Shown: positions 28,601 through 43,600 of the stretch, piece by piece
How positions within the stretch are numbered: position 1 is the first letter of the stretch
How the letters are laid out: each line of letters opens with the position of its first letter
Source of the DNA: Cydia pomonella
Taxonomy: Eukaryota; Arthropoda; Insecta; Lepidoptera; Tortricidae
Assembly (NCBI RefSeq): GCF_033807575.1
Contig: NC_084726.1
Span: 1,798,001-1,862,000 of the forward strand
DNA: 64,000 bases
Reading direction: 5' to 3'
Made by a program: the position numbers and the translations under genes
Notes under the pieces: generated by a model
Database searches by the model: none
The model's input: the letters and a program-made list of their open reading frames with translations, nothing else
Told to the model about the DNA's origin: nothing

Positions 28601-31600
28601 ACATTTGAACGATGTGCAACTGCGGCACAGAGTCGAAGCCATAATAGCGTTCGCTCATGATTTCGTTGGAGATTTGCAGACTGATCAGCTCAGGTAAATA
28701 AATAACTAACTAACTTAACTAACTGTAACTTTGATATATTTCATATTGTAATATCTTGTGTCACATGTGCTTTTGTATCTAGTGTGTACTTTGTAATTAT
28801 ATATACAGTTTCTATTTGCGAGTTCCTGTAATTGGCTCTGTATTACTATCTAAAAAGTTTATTGTATTTTTTATAGCTGTTGGAATTCCTTGTATAAATA
28901 AATAACATATTAATTAAAAATGGTTTAGCTAATAAAACTTAATTAAGTTTCATGATTATGCACATTATTTTAACAAAAAGCGTGTCTTTCCTTATGATTA
29001 TACGTTATGTTATGTTCGAAACGTCAATACAAATAAATAAATGTAAGTAACGCATTTAAGTCGTGGAAATCAAAATGACGTTTTTATTAAGAAAACGGCG
29101 AGGTTTATGGAGGTCTCTTCATGAGCCTTAAGCTTAGCATTAATGTAAATATGTTTATACTGAGCCACGTAGGGTTTGTGATGTTTATCCTCGAACAATC
29201 GAGGTATCTAGTGTGTTACACCGGTAAGAAGTTAAACTGTCTTACAATGCGATAGATGGCTGGATTTAAAATAATTCACGCGATATTACATTGTTTTTTT
29301 TTACATCGACTTATGTTGAAATGGATTTTATAAAAGGTTTTAGTTGTAATACACGTTATAAAGATTATACACGTTTAGTTAATAATTGGATAGATTTCAA
29401 ATAAATAACGATTCAAACCCAGCTGTGCTCTAAGTGACATCTAGTTCATTTTTACTGGTACTAATCGAGATGTCTATGGGTTTGCTACTCTTTATAGGAT
29501 TACTTTATTTCTGAGCATAATTATGTATTAGTATATGATGCCTTTTCTTTCGGTAAGAGTAGCCATCACACATTGATCCTCTATTACTGTTTTTTTTCTC
29601 TTTATTTCAGACGTTACATCGAGATCAAGCAATCTGATCTGCCGAGCGCGGTGGCAGCCAAAAAAACCAGGGAGTTCCGTTGTCCACCTCGAGAACAAAT
29701 GAATGCCATACTCAGTGAGTATCAGTGGCGGAGTGGCGGTATTTTAATTAAGTTTAAAAAAAATATGTTAGCTCCGGCTCACCTATGAAGTTTTTAACGT
29801 ATGCTCTTGGTGAGTATACATATTTATTGCACAGTAGGAATAGGACACGTATACGAAAACATGTTGTGCAGTTGTTGGCTGGAAACTTCAGTTTAAAGTT
29901 TGTTTCATATTTTGTAGTTTCCCCAACGCGCAAGAAAGCGTGCATCCGTTACCTATTGGCGGCAGCTCTGTTTATTGGGGTGAATTTAACGTCAAGTTTA
30001 GGCTTTCGGTTTAGGCAACAAGATGGTAGACCTGCCGACGCGTTTGGTTATTTGTTTTAGATAGCGCAATAAAGATATGATTGAGGTCAGGATGGCCGAG
30101 TGTTATTATTCATTCGGCCATCCTGTCTTTAGTGTGTCCTTTTGTCGCACTTTATCTTATATGTAGTTGCTTTTATTTCTTTTAAGTCAATCATATTGTT
30201 TCTTCAGGTTTCAAGCACATGGACCTAGTAGAAGAAGCCGAAAAGGATAATATTCCTTGCGGCGAGGACCTGATCGCTCGTATGACCGACTTCCATGAGG
30301 GACTAATGTCACACGTGTCTCTTTCTGCCCTGCAAGAACCTGAAGTGCCAGTGAGTATAATGTTTTGTTTCAACTTTTGTCCCATCCAATTATCAGCATA
30401 CTTAAGAAAACATAGCAATTACCATGAACAGCCCCCGCAAAACGCGGTAATAAAAAGTCGTTAGATCTATCTCGAAGGTCCATCGAATCGGCTCTGTCTC
30501 TATAAACAATAAATTTCAAGTCAAATAATAGAATATGGACACCCACGGCACGCCACATGTCGGCTCGACTACCTTAAATGGTCGCGACGGGGTCTCTATT
30601 GTTTCCCATAAAGTTTTAAGTCATAATGTATTGTTTGTCCGCATTTTCGTTAGCCATAATTTGGTATTTCTCAGAAACGCATAACTTTTTGGGATTGCCA
30701 TAAAACAAACCTAACCTAACTTAACCTAAGGGTATTCCTGAAAAGTTATCGGTTTCAGAGTTAATGATAATATTACTATCATTACATTATGACTTTCGAC
30801 AATTATGCGAAAGGAAGGGATCCGGGTCGCGATGCGATTTATGGTGCCGATGTTTAATCCATTGCAATCTAATTTGCAAACCTTTGCAACCTTTCTTGAA
30901 TCAAATAAAGTAGCGTGTCATTTGTTTTGAATTGGTTTATCAAACAAATGAAACTCGTTCCAATTTACTTATAGAACTAGGTTCAAATTAAAAGTGGGAA
31001 AACTTTGTATAATGGGTCTTACGAGGTTAAAACTCAGGGAGAAGACATTTTACTTACACTTAAGACTTATTTTGTTAAATCACTTTCTTCCTTTGTTTAT
31101 AGGAATCAACTGAACCGGAGGTGAAACCTGGAACCATTGGCAAGATATACAACATTATCAACACGGTCAAAGAATTAGATGAAGAGCCAAAGGTAAGACA
31201 GAATAATAAGATATTATAGATACAATGCATTTTGGTCATGTTTTATCTTTTTAATGAGAATAATATCTATTTTACTTTTTATTGTAGCCTGTGGAAGAGC
31301 CCCCGCGTAAGACTCCAGAGGAGAAGTTCCGCAAAGTTTTGATTCAAACTATCGTGTCATGGGCCGAAGAGGCGCAGATTGAAACCCCTAAGCTGGTTCG
31401 AGAGATGTTTAGGTAAGGCCTATTTATTATATCCTTCTGGTTAAATTTCCTTAGTATAAAGTACAATGAATACAATTGAATGCTAATTGAGCCTCAACTT
31501 GGTAAAATTGGTAGTGACGAGGACGAAAAGTCTCATTCTACTCTGTATCTTTAGGTATTTAAATAAAAGTAAACAAATAATTTGTGCATTTTCGGGTAGT

Positions 31601-34600
31601 TATAACATTTATTGGTTAACCAACCAAATACAAAACCGCCTGGATCTGTCACTGAACGACCTGACTTTAACCTACATCATTTGATCATGTAATGCTTTCA
31701 TCTACGCTCAACTGGCTTAAGGAGCCATTTGAGGGTAGATTTTTTTACTTTTATTAAAATACCTAAAGAAACAGAGTATAGGTATTTTAACTGCGTAAAA
31801 CACGGAACAACTTTTGCGCTTTTTTAATTTAAAACGTTTTTTATTCCTATAATAGCTCAAAACTCGAATTAAATTTGCGTTTTAATTTGGTTTAACTAAG
31901 TTATTATAGTGTTTATGTAAAACGGGCATTATTGTTGGTTTTTAGCCTCCTAGTCCGCCAATACGACTCAGTCGGCGAGCTAATCCGTGCCCTAGAAAAG
32001 ACCTACGTGATCAACGCGAAGACCAAACTAGATGTCGCTGAAATGTGGGTGGGACTCAGCCAGATACGAGCTTTACTTCCTGTACAAATGAGTCAGGAGG
32101 AAGAGGAGCTTATGAGGAAACGGTTATGGTAAGTAATAAGATAAAATTACTATACCATTTTTGTGGTATACTAAAATAAACCGGCCTAATCCAGACCCAG
32201 CTTAGACCTCCAACTCAGACTTCCGTTGGGTGGTCAGATGGCAGACTTTTTCGTAAAAATGTTCGCCTATTGGGATAACTGATGTGCCAAGTCGACCCCA
32301 GGCTCCCATCAGCCAAAATCCAGGACAACGCTAAGAAGAAGAGACAAGAAAAATACCTTCTTAAGAAAGACGAGTCAAAAAGGTGAGCTCGTGAGGAAAG
32401 AAGTATGGTAAGTGGATCAAGAGTAAAACAAATTAAAAGACCTATGTCATCAACGCAAAGACTAAACTAGACATCGCTGAGATCTGGGTATTAGGGGTGG
32501 GACTGGGCCAGATACGAGCTTTGTTTCCTGTGCAAATGAGTCAAGAGGAAGAGGAACTTATTAGGAAGCGATTGTGGCAAGTACTAAGCTCATAACGAAC
32601 TCAAAATTTCCTTGTTTAAATTTGTACGATGCGATGAGAAATGGCATAAAAAAGAAGCACAACTTTTAAATTTATTTATTTGTTTAACAGAATGTATTAT
32701 TTTGTTGTGTTTATTGGTCGAGATAAATGATGATTGAATATAATTTTAAATATTTATGTAATTATTACTGTATTTTTGTTAACAGGAAACTGGTGAACAA
32801 CCACACGTTCTTCCAGCATCCAGATTTGATTCGGTAAGTGGAAAAATATTATCTATACATTAAATAAAAAATGGTGAAAAAACGTTCCTCCTCCGGTTTA
32901 CTGCGTTCTGGGATCCCTCATGGTATTTTCTAGCCATATGGGACACGCACTGCATGTTGCCGCCAACCACCCTCTTCTCAGCATCAGATCATTTCGTGGG
33001 TGCTCTTCCTTGCGTACACGTGCCATCCATTTGGCCCAAAATAATCTGCCTTTCTGATAAAAATACTTCTACTAGAATTATAAGTCACAGACATTCGTGA
33101 AACAACGAATGATTATATATTGTAAAACAAGGTATCTTATGGAGTTTGAGAATAGTTTATAGTCTCCATAACTTGTTGCTATGTATAGGAACCCGTTTGA
33201 TATGATTATATTGATTATCTTTAAAAAAACAATCTCGAATACTTTATTATTTTTTCTTCAGGTTTTTTTATAATAAGATAAGATAAGAAGAATTAATTAG
33301 CCTAAAGGTTGTCTGGAAGAGATCGCTTTTTAGCGATAAGACCGCCTGTTGTTACCTGGTTCTATTTTCCTTTAAAATTCATTTGTAGTTTTACATGTAT
33401 GTAAAATGTATAATTGTTGGTGCAATAAAGAATATTTACTTACTTACTTACTTACTTAGCACAAAAAGAACTGTTGCACACTCTTTGCAGCATCAGGCTT
33501 ATTTGAATGGCCCAAAGTAAGGAAATATGTTTCCTGGAAAGGATGGCGTGAACAGGGTGGTGGACGTTGCGATGGCTAGGGGTACGCAACGCCGATCCCT
33601 TAAAAAAATAATTAGACTTACTACTTAAGAGTTTATTAATGTACTTAGGTTAGTTGGTGCATAGCTGCACGAGGGGCAGGATGTTGCAGACTCTTTGCAG
33701 CATCAGGCATATTTTTCTTATTTGTCTATTATAAATTCAAATTCAAAATTGACTTAAAAAAATATATTGTCATTCTGATTACTTCAGGTTACATATTTAT
33801 CTTGATTGGTTGTGTCGTTGATGTGAGTTTTTGTTTATTTTAAATATTTATTAAAATAATATCGAAGGTATATTCCTCCCTTTTATTAATTATAGGTGCC
33901 CATACCATCTTTTTTAAGAACATAAATCATTATACATAATCTGCTATGTCTAGAGTATTACGTGTCCACGAGAACGTGATGGCGGTCATGATGAACACGC
34001 TCGGGCGTCGCGCGCAGGCGCAGTCCGACGCCGCGCCCGCCAACCCTCCTGCTGCTGAAGATAAGGAAAAGGTAAGAATAGCGAGTCATAGGAGCTCATT
34101 AAGATTCGACTCTTTGTTTATGGTTCCGTAGTCAATTATTGCTTGACTGTCCGAGACTTTGCTCTATGATCGATAGTGCTAGAAAGCTGAAATTTGGCAT
34201 GGATAAAATAGACCTTAATAGCTAATGTATGTAACATAATTAAAAATATATTTACAACTCTAAACAAATCATTTATAAATCCTCATACTTAACGAGACGT
34301 TTAGGAGGTTGGAACTTTACCAGAACGCCATACTGGCGCCCAACGTGGGGCCAAATATATAAATCAATCAATCCGAAAAGGTCATAAAAAAAAAAAAAAA
34401 ATTAGGGTGCCTTCCATAAAAAGGATTTTTTCGCATTATTTTCATCTGATAAAGGTTTTGCTGGGCGGCCAGATAAACAGTCGTGTATGGACATGAAACT
34501 GTTTTCTGAAACACTGGTCGTTTCTAGGGTATGCCTAAATTTTTGAACACTATCTTCGATGTGTAAATGCGTTTTTAGGGTTCCGTAGCCAAATGGCAAG

Positions 34601-37600
34601 AAACGAAACCCTTATGGATTCGTCATATCTGTCTGTCCGTCCGTATGTCACAGCCACTTTTTTCCGAAAATATAAAAACTATACTGTTGAAACTTGGTAA
34701 GTAGATGTATTTCGTGAACCGCATTAAGATTTTCACACAAAAATAGAAAAAAAAAACAATAAATTTTGGGGGTTCCCTATACTTAGAACTGAAACTCAAT
34801 TTTTTTTTCATCAAACCCATACGGGTGTGGTATCTAAAAGGATAGGTATTTAAAAATGATATTGAGTTTTCTAATATATTTTTTTCTAAACTGAATAGTT
34901 TGCGCGAGAGACACTTCAAAAGTGGTAAAATGTGGGTCCCTCCCCCTGTAACTTCTAAAATACGAGAATTATAAAACTTAAAAGAATATATGATGTAAAA
35001 TTGGTTTAAACGAGATCTAGTAAGTAGTTTTTTTTAATACGTCATAAATGGTACGGAACCCTTCATGCCCGCTTCTTTTTACTTAAATGGCGACTACGAC
35101 GGCGATTAACGATCTTCAATTCAGTGAAAATATTAAAATGTATAATATTAATACTGTATAAATCTGGTCGCTTCAATTGTGAACATATCAAATGGTATTA
35201 ACATAATTGTATTATGTCAACAATAGCAAATCCGTTTGCAAAACAAAAGCAAAACTTGTTTAGAAATAAATTAATCAAAAATTTCTTCCCCAGGACACAT
35301 CCCACGAGATGGTGGTAGCTTGCTGCCGTTTCCTCTGCTACTTCTGTCGAACTGGACGTCAGAACCAGAAGGCCATGTTCGACCACTTCGACTTTCTTCT
35401 GGAGAATTCGAATATCCTGCTCTCTAGACCTTCGCTACGAGGATCTACGCCACTGGACGTGGCTTATTCAAGTTTAATGGAAAACACTGAACTTGCTTTA
35501 GCTTTAAGGTAATGGAAGACACTTTACACACATCTAAATTAATATTCTCGTACTTTGTACCATCACTGGACAAAGGACTGATTGTCTTCCAAGGAATTTT
35601 TGACTTGTATTTTAAGTAATTAGTTGCAATTCATCACAATTGTGAAGCGCTGGTAGCCTAGCGGTAAGAGCGTGCGACTTGCAATCCGGAGGTCGCGGGT
35701 TCAAACTAGGGCTCCCGGTATCCGTGTTACACGCCGAAACGGATACCCGTGTTCTTAAGCCCGGCGGTGCTAAGAACACGGTTTAAACGGAACCGCCGGG
35801 ATCCGGATCCGTCTCCAAGAACCGTTCCCAAGAAACGTTTCTCAGATACGTATCTCCGTTTAAACGTGTACTTAAGACCGGCCCGAACGGATCCGAAACA
35901 GTTTGAGCCAATGCTTACGGCTCGTACCCGTACCAATGAGTTTTTCGGAACTTATGTACGAAATATCATTTGATATTTCGACCAGTCGCTTTTCGGTGAA
36001 GGAAAACATCGTGAGGAAACCGGACTAATCCCAACAAGGCCTAGTTTATCCTCTGGGTTGGAAGGTCTGATGGCAGTCGCTTTCGTAAAAACTAGTGCCT
36101 ACGCCAAAACTTTCGTGCGTAAATTATTATACATTTTAAAGTGATTTTAGACCTACATATGTACCTACGACGTTTGTGATTTTTTTGTATCGAGCGAAAG
36201 TTAAAAAATCTGGATTCAAATCGATGAAGTCATTTTAAGGTTTTTAAAGGGGCGGCAACGCGCATGTAACACCTCTGGAGTTGCAGGCGTCTATAGGCTA
36301 CGGTGACTGCTGACCATCAGGCGGGCCGTATGCTTGTTTGCCACCGACGTGGTATAAAAAAAAGAGAAAATCTTCAAGATTACTAATTAAATTTTTAGCA
36401 ACAGTATTCTAAATTTGCGGTACGATTTTTCAAAAACTCTTAACTCCGAACCCACGGCACCTTTTTTAACTTTAAGCATTTTACTTATTTAAGTACTAGA
36501 AATAATATATCAGTTATCGCTATCTGGTCTTTGTACTAATGCATCTATTTTTCTTTAGAGAGCACTACCTCGAGAAGATAGCCATCTACCTCTCCCGCTG
36601 CGGTCTTCAGAGCAACTCTGAGCTGGTGGAGAAGGGTTATCCAGACTTGGGCTGGGATCCAGTGGAAGGCGAACGATACTTGGACTTCCTGAGGTTCTGT
36701 GTTTGGGTGAGTATCTATGCGTGAGTATTTCTCGTTTATAACCTTTCTATAAATGAGAAATACCGACGTGGGTGATTGCTGGGATGTGGTCAAGCTAAGC
36801 TCCTGCTGTTTGTTCATTGACAGAAATACGTCGAACATGTCAAAAATAAAAGAATAAAAACAAAGAAACAAATAAAATATGATTAATATAATAATAATAA
36901 TTCAGCCTATATACGTCCCACTGCTGGGCACAGGCCTCCTCTCATGTGCAAGAGGGCTCGGGTTATAGTCCCCACGCTAGCCCAATGCGGATTGGGGACT
37001 TCACATACACCTTTGTTCAATTTCTTCGCAGATGTGTGCAGGTTTCCTCACGATGTTTTCCTTCACCGAAAAGCTAGTGGTAAATATCAAACGACATTTC
37101 GTACATAAGTACCAAAATATAATTATGATTATTACAGAATTTTAAATTAACTAAATTCATTGTCTAAATAATAATATGGCAACAACATATACGAAATTTT
37201 AAGGAAACTGACAGAGACAGTTGTCATACAAGTCAAAGTATGTCAAGGTACCAGGTGTTGGAGTGAAAATCCAGTCACACGTAAAGATCAAACTACTATA
37301 GCTGTTAAAGTCTGCTATAAAAAAATGTATCAAAAAGGAAATTTATACCAGCAACTTATTAATAAACTTCTTTTCCTTTCAGGTGAATGGTGAAAGCGTA
37401 GAAGAAAACGCCAACCTAGTAATCCGCCTTCTGATCCGTCGTCCAGAATGCCTCGGCCCCGCGCTACGAGGCGAAGGCGAAGGCTTACTGAAGGCGATAG
37501 TGGACGCTAACAAGATGAGTGAGAGGATCGCAGATCGACGGAAGCTGAGGGAGATGGAGCAGGAGGGAGATACTTCGGTAAGTTTTAGCTCGTAGACAGC

Positions 37601-40600
37601 TCAACATCGACTTACTACTTAGCTGTTGCAGGGGAATAAATAAAACCATCGAAGAACAGATCCCAGAAAATGTCAGCATCTGTGTCTTTTTTTAATTCTT
37701 ATTACAAGCTTTTATTTAACGTGCCCTGTTAGTATGTATATATATGTATGTATTATTATGTTTGTGTGGGTCAAATCTTGGAAGCTAAATTTGACCCACT
37801 GCCTGATGTCCGATTGAGCTGAAATTTTGCATACATTTTTTTTTATACTACGTCGGTGGCAAAAAAGCATACGGCCTGCCTGATAGTAAGCAGTCTCCGT
37901 AGCCTATGTACACCTGCAACTCCAGAGGAGTTACATGCGCGTTGCCGACCCAAACCCCCCCTCGCCCTCGTTGAGCTCTGGCAACCTTACTAACCGGCAG
38001 GAACACAACACTATGAGTAGGGTCTAGTGTTATTTGGCTGCGGTTTTCTGTAAGGTGGAGGTACTTCCCCAGTTGGGCTCTGCTCTAGATCTGGAATGAC
38101 ATCCGCTGGCTGTGCCCTACCACACAAAGCGAGATGACATTCACAATGCCCATACCCCTCTTGTGGACGTAGTTTAAGGACGTACCCGGGTCCGGGTCCC
38201 GGGTCCGGTAGGTCTTTTTATGTTCCCGTAGCATTTACTTCCCCAGTTGGGCTCTGCTCTACATATGTAAGTCGGGTGACAATGCAATATTATGGTACCA
38301 TCGAGATGATCTGATGATGGAGACAGGAGGTGGCCCTGGTTACTCTGTGATAAAACAACGCAACCTAATTGTGTTTGGGGTTTTTAGAATTGTCTCGATG
38401 AGTATTAGTTACTTGTGGAAAGAAAAGTACAGTCAGCGATAAAAGCTTGTACCAAATAAAAAAAAATTGCGTTAAAAATTAAATGTTTGAGAATAAGGTA
38501 CAATACAATACAATACAAAATACTCTTTATTGCACACCTCAATGCAGAAACAATACAAATAATATAGCACATTAAGAAGAGGTTAACAACAGGCGGTCTT
38601 ATCGCCAAAAAGCGATCTCTTCCAGACAACCTTTAGGCAGCGGAATTAACCTAAGGGGTTAATTCCGCTGCCTAAAGGTACGCATGTCATAAAAATTATT
38701 TCATTTAAATTCGAACTTTCACAGTTATCAATAGAGTTGAATATTATAACTGCCATATATGGTTGCATATGCGGTAGAGGGTTAAATAAATATATGTCAA
38801 GTCATTAGGTGTTCCAGAAGGCACTTATTTATCCTATTTGTTTGTAGTTCAGCCACCCGCTCCCAGAGTCAGACGAAGACGAGGACTACATAGACACCGG
38901 CGCCGCCATTTTGAATTTCTACTGCACCCTCGTGGACCTGCTGGGACGCTGTGCACCGGATGCTGGAGTCATTGCCTTGGTAATTATTGGCCTTAAAGAT
39001 GGTCGGCTAACAACCCGTCAACCAGACATTTCAACCGGTTGGACGGTTTTTTTTCAAGCGTTTAACTGATCTATTGGTGAATAGTAGCAAAGACAATTTG
39101 GAATAGAGGTGGATTGTCAAAGAAAATTTTATAGCCACAGTAAATTTACTGCCATCTTTCGACACTAAAAACTTTTAGAACGCCATTTGACTTTGATCCT
39201 TATTCTTTTAAATTAAATGTGTAAAATTTTTTAAATATCAAAAAGTGGCGCACTAAGGGTTCCGTACCGTTATCTATAAAAAAACATGCTTGTTGTATGG
39301 GAGCCCCATGGGATGTTGTATGTTTTTAGTATATGTTGTTATAGCGGCGACAGAAATACATCATCTGTAAAAATTTCAACTGTCTAACTGACAGACAGAC
39401 AAACGGACGGACAGCGGAGTCTTAGTAATAGGGTTCCGTTTTTTAGTACGGAATCCTAAAAATCATCCAGCGGCCAAAATCCAGAGACGAAAATGTCGAA
39501 AACCCCTCCCTTTCCCTTAATATTGGCTACAAAAATAGTAAGGCACATGCTGGTAGCACGATAAAAGTGTGTTATATATTTTTACAGTACATATGGGGCT
39601 ACTTTATAGCACTTGTGCGAGAAGTAGCATATTATGTTACTGTGTCGAACATTTAAAGGGCCATATGTACTGTAAAACGTTGTACGATACATGTGCGAAT
39701 AGGTAATTCGCAACTCGTGTCGATTTAAAACACTCCCTTCGGTCGTGTTTTAATTTATCGCCACTCGTTTCGAATTTCCTATTTTTCGCACTTGTATCGT
39801 AATGTACTATTGCGGGGGTGCCGTTCAATTTTAATACAAACTTTTAGCATAATTTCATTTAACTACTATTGAAACTCATAATAAAAATTATGTATAAAAA
39901 CAAAACATATAAAGTTGTTAGTCATACTAATTTAATGACAGAATGCTCTATAATCATAAAAACATTCTTCATAACAATCCTTAGGAATAATTTTACTTGT
40001 TATAACATACATTTCGTATAATAATTAAAATATAGTACTAAATTTTAACGAATGGTGACATAGTGTTCTATGATATAAATAAATATTATAAGACATTATT
40101 ACACAAATTGACTAAGTCCCACAGTAAGCTCAATAAGGCTTGTGTTGAGGGTACTTAGACAACGATATATATAATATATAAATATTTATAAATACATAAA
40201 TACATAGAAAACACCCATGACTCAGGAACAAATATCCATGCTCATCACACGAATACATGCCCTTACCAGGATTTGAACCCGGGACCATCAGCTTCGTAGG
40301 CAGGGTCACTACCCACTAGGCCAAACCGGTCGTCAAACTATACTTGGTATCAATAAAACTATAAAATTATACAACAATCTACTTTTTCAACTCCAAAGCT
40401 GGTCGCCGTTAGGTGCGACGACGAGCGAAGCGAGGAGGAGTGTTAGGTAGAACTGCGACCATATGGGCAGAACCATAATAAACTTAAAATAACTTAAAAT
40501 AACTTATAATAACTTAAACTTTAGTATCATTAATACTGAGAAATTTAACTTATAAATCTAAACATGTGTATGTGTGTGTATGTGTGTATGTGTGTGTTTG

Positions 40601-43600
40601 TGTGTGTATGCAAAAAGAGAAAATGAATATGCAGAAATGTTCAACAGATAGTTAAGTAATAATGTTTATAAGAAAGATAACTGACATATCGTGACGTGTA
40701 TATTTAATTGGCAGGGCAAGAACGAGTCGCTCCGAGCGCGTGCCATCCTGCGCTCGCTGGTGCCGCTCGAGGACCTGCAGGGCGTGCTGAGCCTGCGCTT
40801 CACGCTGCACAACCCCGCCGCCGGCGAGGAGAGGCCCAAGTCTGGTGAGGCCGCAATGTCATGTTCAGAGATGGGATGTTTTGTGGCTAATAACCAATGA
40901 GCGGAATTCTTCATAGCAAAAATCAAACTGTCAGAGGGATTGACCTAACTGTTTTATCGACTTATCGATGTTACGGAATAATATCGCATTAGGTATCCAT
41001 AATCAACTTAAAAGATTATTCTGTAACATTTGACCTCTTTGATAAGCAATTTGCATCTCTGTATTAAAGTAAATCATGTCAGCGTCACATATGTCATTTA
41101 TGTCACTAGAGTTTTCATGAGTGATTTCCGTGCCGTGTTACTAAAATGGTTAATCCTAAAAGAAAACAATAAAAAAATGGATACAGAAAGATTCTTATTT
41201 CAGTTTCAAAGAAGATTCTTCCACAATATATTGCTCTAAATGTTACGTTCATTTACATCATAAAAGTGTTTTCTGTTTTATTCTTTACTATTATACCAAA
41301 ATATAGTGGCGGTCAGCTAATTAGGGACACCTGTGTTTCGTTAAGTGACAAATATTTATCGATAAGTCGATAAAACAGTTAGGTCAATCCCTCTGACAGT
41401 TTGATTTTTGCTATGAAGAATTCCGCTCATTGACTATCAGTGTCTCACCACCCGAGAACCGGCTGGCACGATGGCAAAGTACTCGCGCCCCTCCTGATGA
41501 CTACGTTCGTCCCGCCGAAACGCTCCCGGCTGGGCATAAACAACCACACTGAAAGAAATGGTTTGCATAACTGTAACAAAATTTTGGTTACTGTTTACAC
41601 AAAAATTGGGACTTGCGAACTATGTGTTATATGTTACAAAACCGTGTTTGGCTATCAGTGTTCAGGTACTGGGTATACACTACAAAATAAGTTTGTAAAT
41701 TTATGCAAAGTTTATTTTCTTATAACCGTAGTTTAGTTATTTAGTAAAGTTACAAAACCAGTTCGGCTATCTATTTTTTTCAGTGCATGGCCGATCTGGA
41801 AAGCTTTAAATAGACTGCGTTCCCAAGTTGGCCGCAGCAAAGACAATTTGGTAAGGTGTGGTAGCCTACGCGGCTCAGATACTCAATGCACATGTGGCAC
41901 GGCTCCCCAAACGATGATACACATGCTGTCCTGCCTAGCAAACCCGCACTCATGTTCCGAACAAGATCTACGGGACGCAACAGACAGGGCGTTAAGCGTC
42001 GCTACCTTCTGGTCCCGCTTAATATAAAACCATATATATATGACGATAAATACGTAACCATCGACACGAGAAGAAGAAGAAGACCATAAGACTTGCTACT
42101 TCTAGACTGAATGGTGGATCGAAATATTTTACATATAGCGTCAGCAGTTTTCTTGTTGTTTTTATTTTGGATTTTTTGGATGAGCTCTTATGTGTCTTTT
42201 ATTTATTTATACTTTATTGCACAAACAAAGAACAATGTACAAATGGCGGACTTAATGTCAAAAGGCATTCTCTACCAGTCAACCATTGGGTCAAACAGAG
42301 AAATATATGGTACATATGGTTGGTATCTTTCAGTAGGACTAGCAGAGAAAGCTCTATTATTGTTTGTCTTTATCACAGTATAACATTTTTTATTCCCTAT
42401 CGTTTTAGTATGGTCTATGGTGGGCAACAAATAATCCGACCAAATTACGTAGGTTGTTTTTGGTATGTTGTCAGGAATCCTAAAACGTGTTTTTAATTTT
42501 GTCGCATTGCGTATGCTTTGTCGACCTGCGGTGGTATCATGGTCGCATTTTTATCACTTGTCATGTCATGCGTCACTTTCGCACTTACATACTTGTTAGA
42601 ACGTGACAGGCATGATGACAGATGATAAAACACCGACCATATTAGCCCTACTGACAATAACCTACATTATTTCATCATGCATAGTTTTCATCTACCCTCA
42701 ATTGGCTTAAGGAGCCATTTGATTTTGTTTACTTTTCATCTAATACGTAAAGATACAGAGTACTATGCCACTGGCCTTGAGCTAACACGGGCTTATCTAT
42801 TTACTTTTTCAGTTAGAAACTGAACTTAATTTATGCAGTTACTATGGAACCAACCCGATAATGAGTATATAATGAGAGATGGATTATTGTTTGTAAACAG
42901 ATATGCCATCTGGACTGATTCCTGGACACAAACAGAGCGTAGTGCTTTTCTTGGAGCGTGTGTATGGAATAGAGACCCAAGAACTGTTCTACCGGCTGCT
43001 TGAAGAGGCTTTCTTACCTGATCTCCGCGCGGCAACCATGCTGGATAGGGTAAGTTGTAAATTAAACCGTTTTGTTTTCGTTTTGGCCTGAGCTTTTTAT
43101 TATATATCGGTGGGAAACAAGCATACGGTCCGCCTGATGGTAAGCAGTCTCCGTAGCCTATGCACACCTGCAACTTTTACACGTCATCATAGAATTTCCA
43201 TACAAGCAAAAACAAGCAGATCATCAATTATAAAATACTATTACCGGAAAATATGAATGCAAACTAAAGTATTATTATTACTTAGAGATGTATAAAGTCT
43301 CTTAATGTCATATTACAAAAAAAAAAAAAATAATAAGTCACCGCCTGCCTCGATAACTAGTGAAAACATTGTTATGGCAGGTGCCCGGACGTCTTTGCAA
43401 TAACCCAACTGTTCACTTTACTACAATAGTCCCAATGCCTGCTGCGACCGGTTCATGGGTGTCTATTGTTGCGCCCGTGAACGGGTTCCACCAGGCGTTC
43501 TACATGACATTAAAGCTCTCCAAGAGGCCTCTACGTGTTGGATCTATATCCCCACGCAAGCCTATCAAAAGACCGGGATTTATAGGCCCGTGAAATCCAA

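Noticed and set aside
30709..30732. Interstitial telomere
   Set aside because: Only about four imperfect CCTAA units; too short.
32434..32585. Exon 26 copy as a mutually exclusive exon
   Set aside because: The donor is destroyed (caagta) and there is no acceptor.
35645..35715. tRNA gene
   Set aside because: It has A- and B-box-like strings but is the head of a dispersed SINE; no complete cloverleaf, and it is interrupted after the B box.
40484..40612. Regulatory element from simple repeats
   Set aside because: Plain microsatellites; nothing indicates function.
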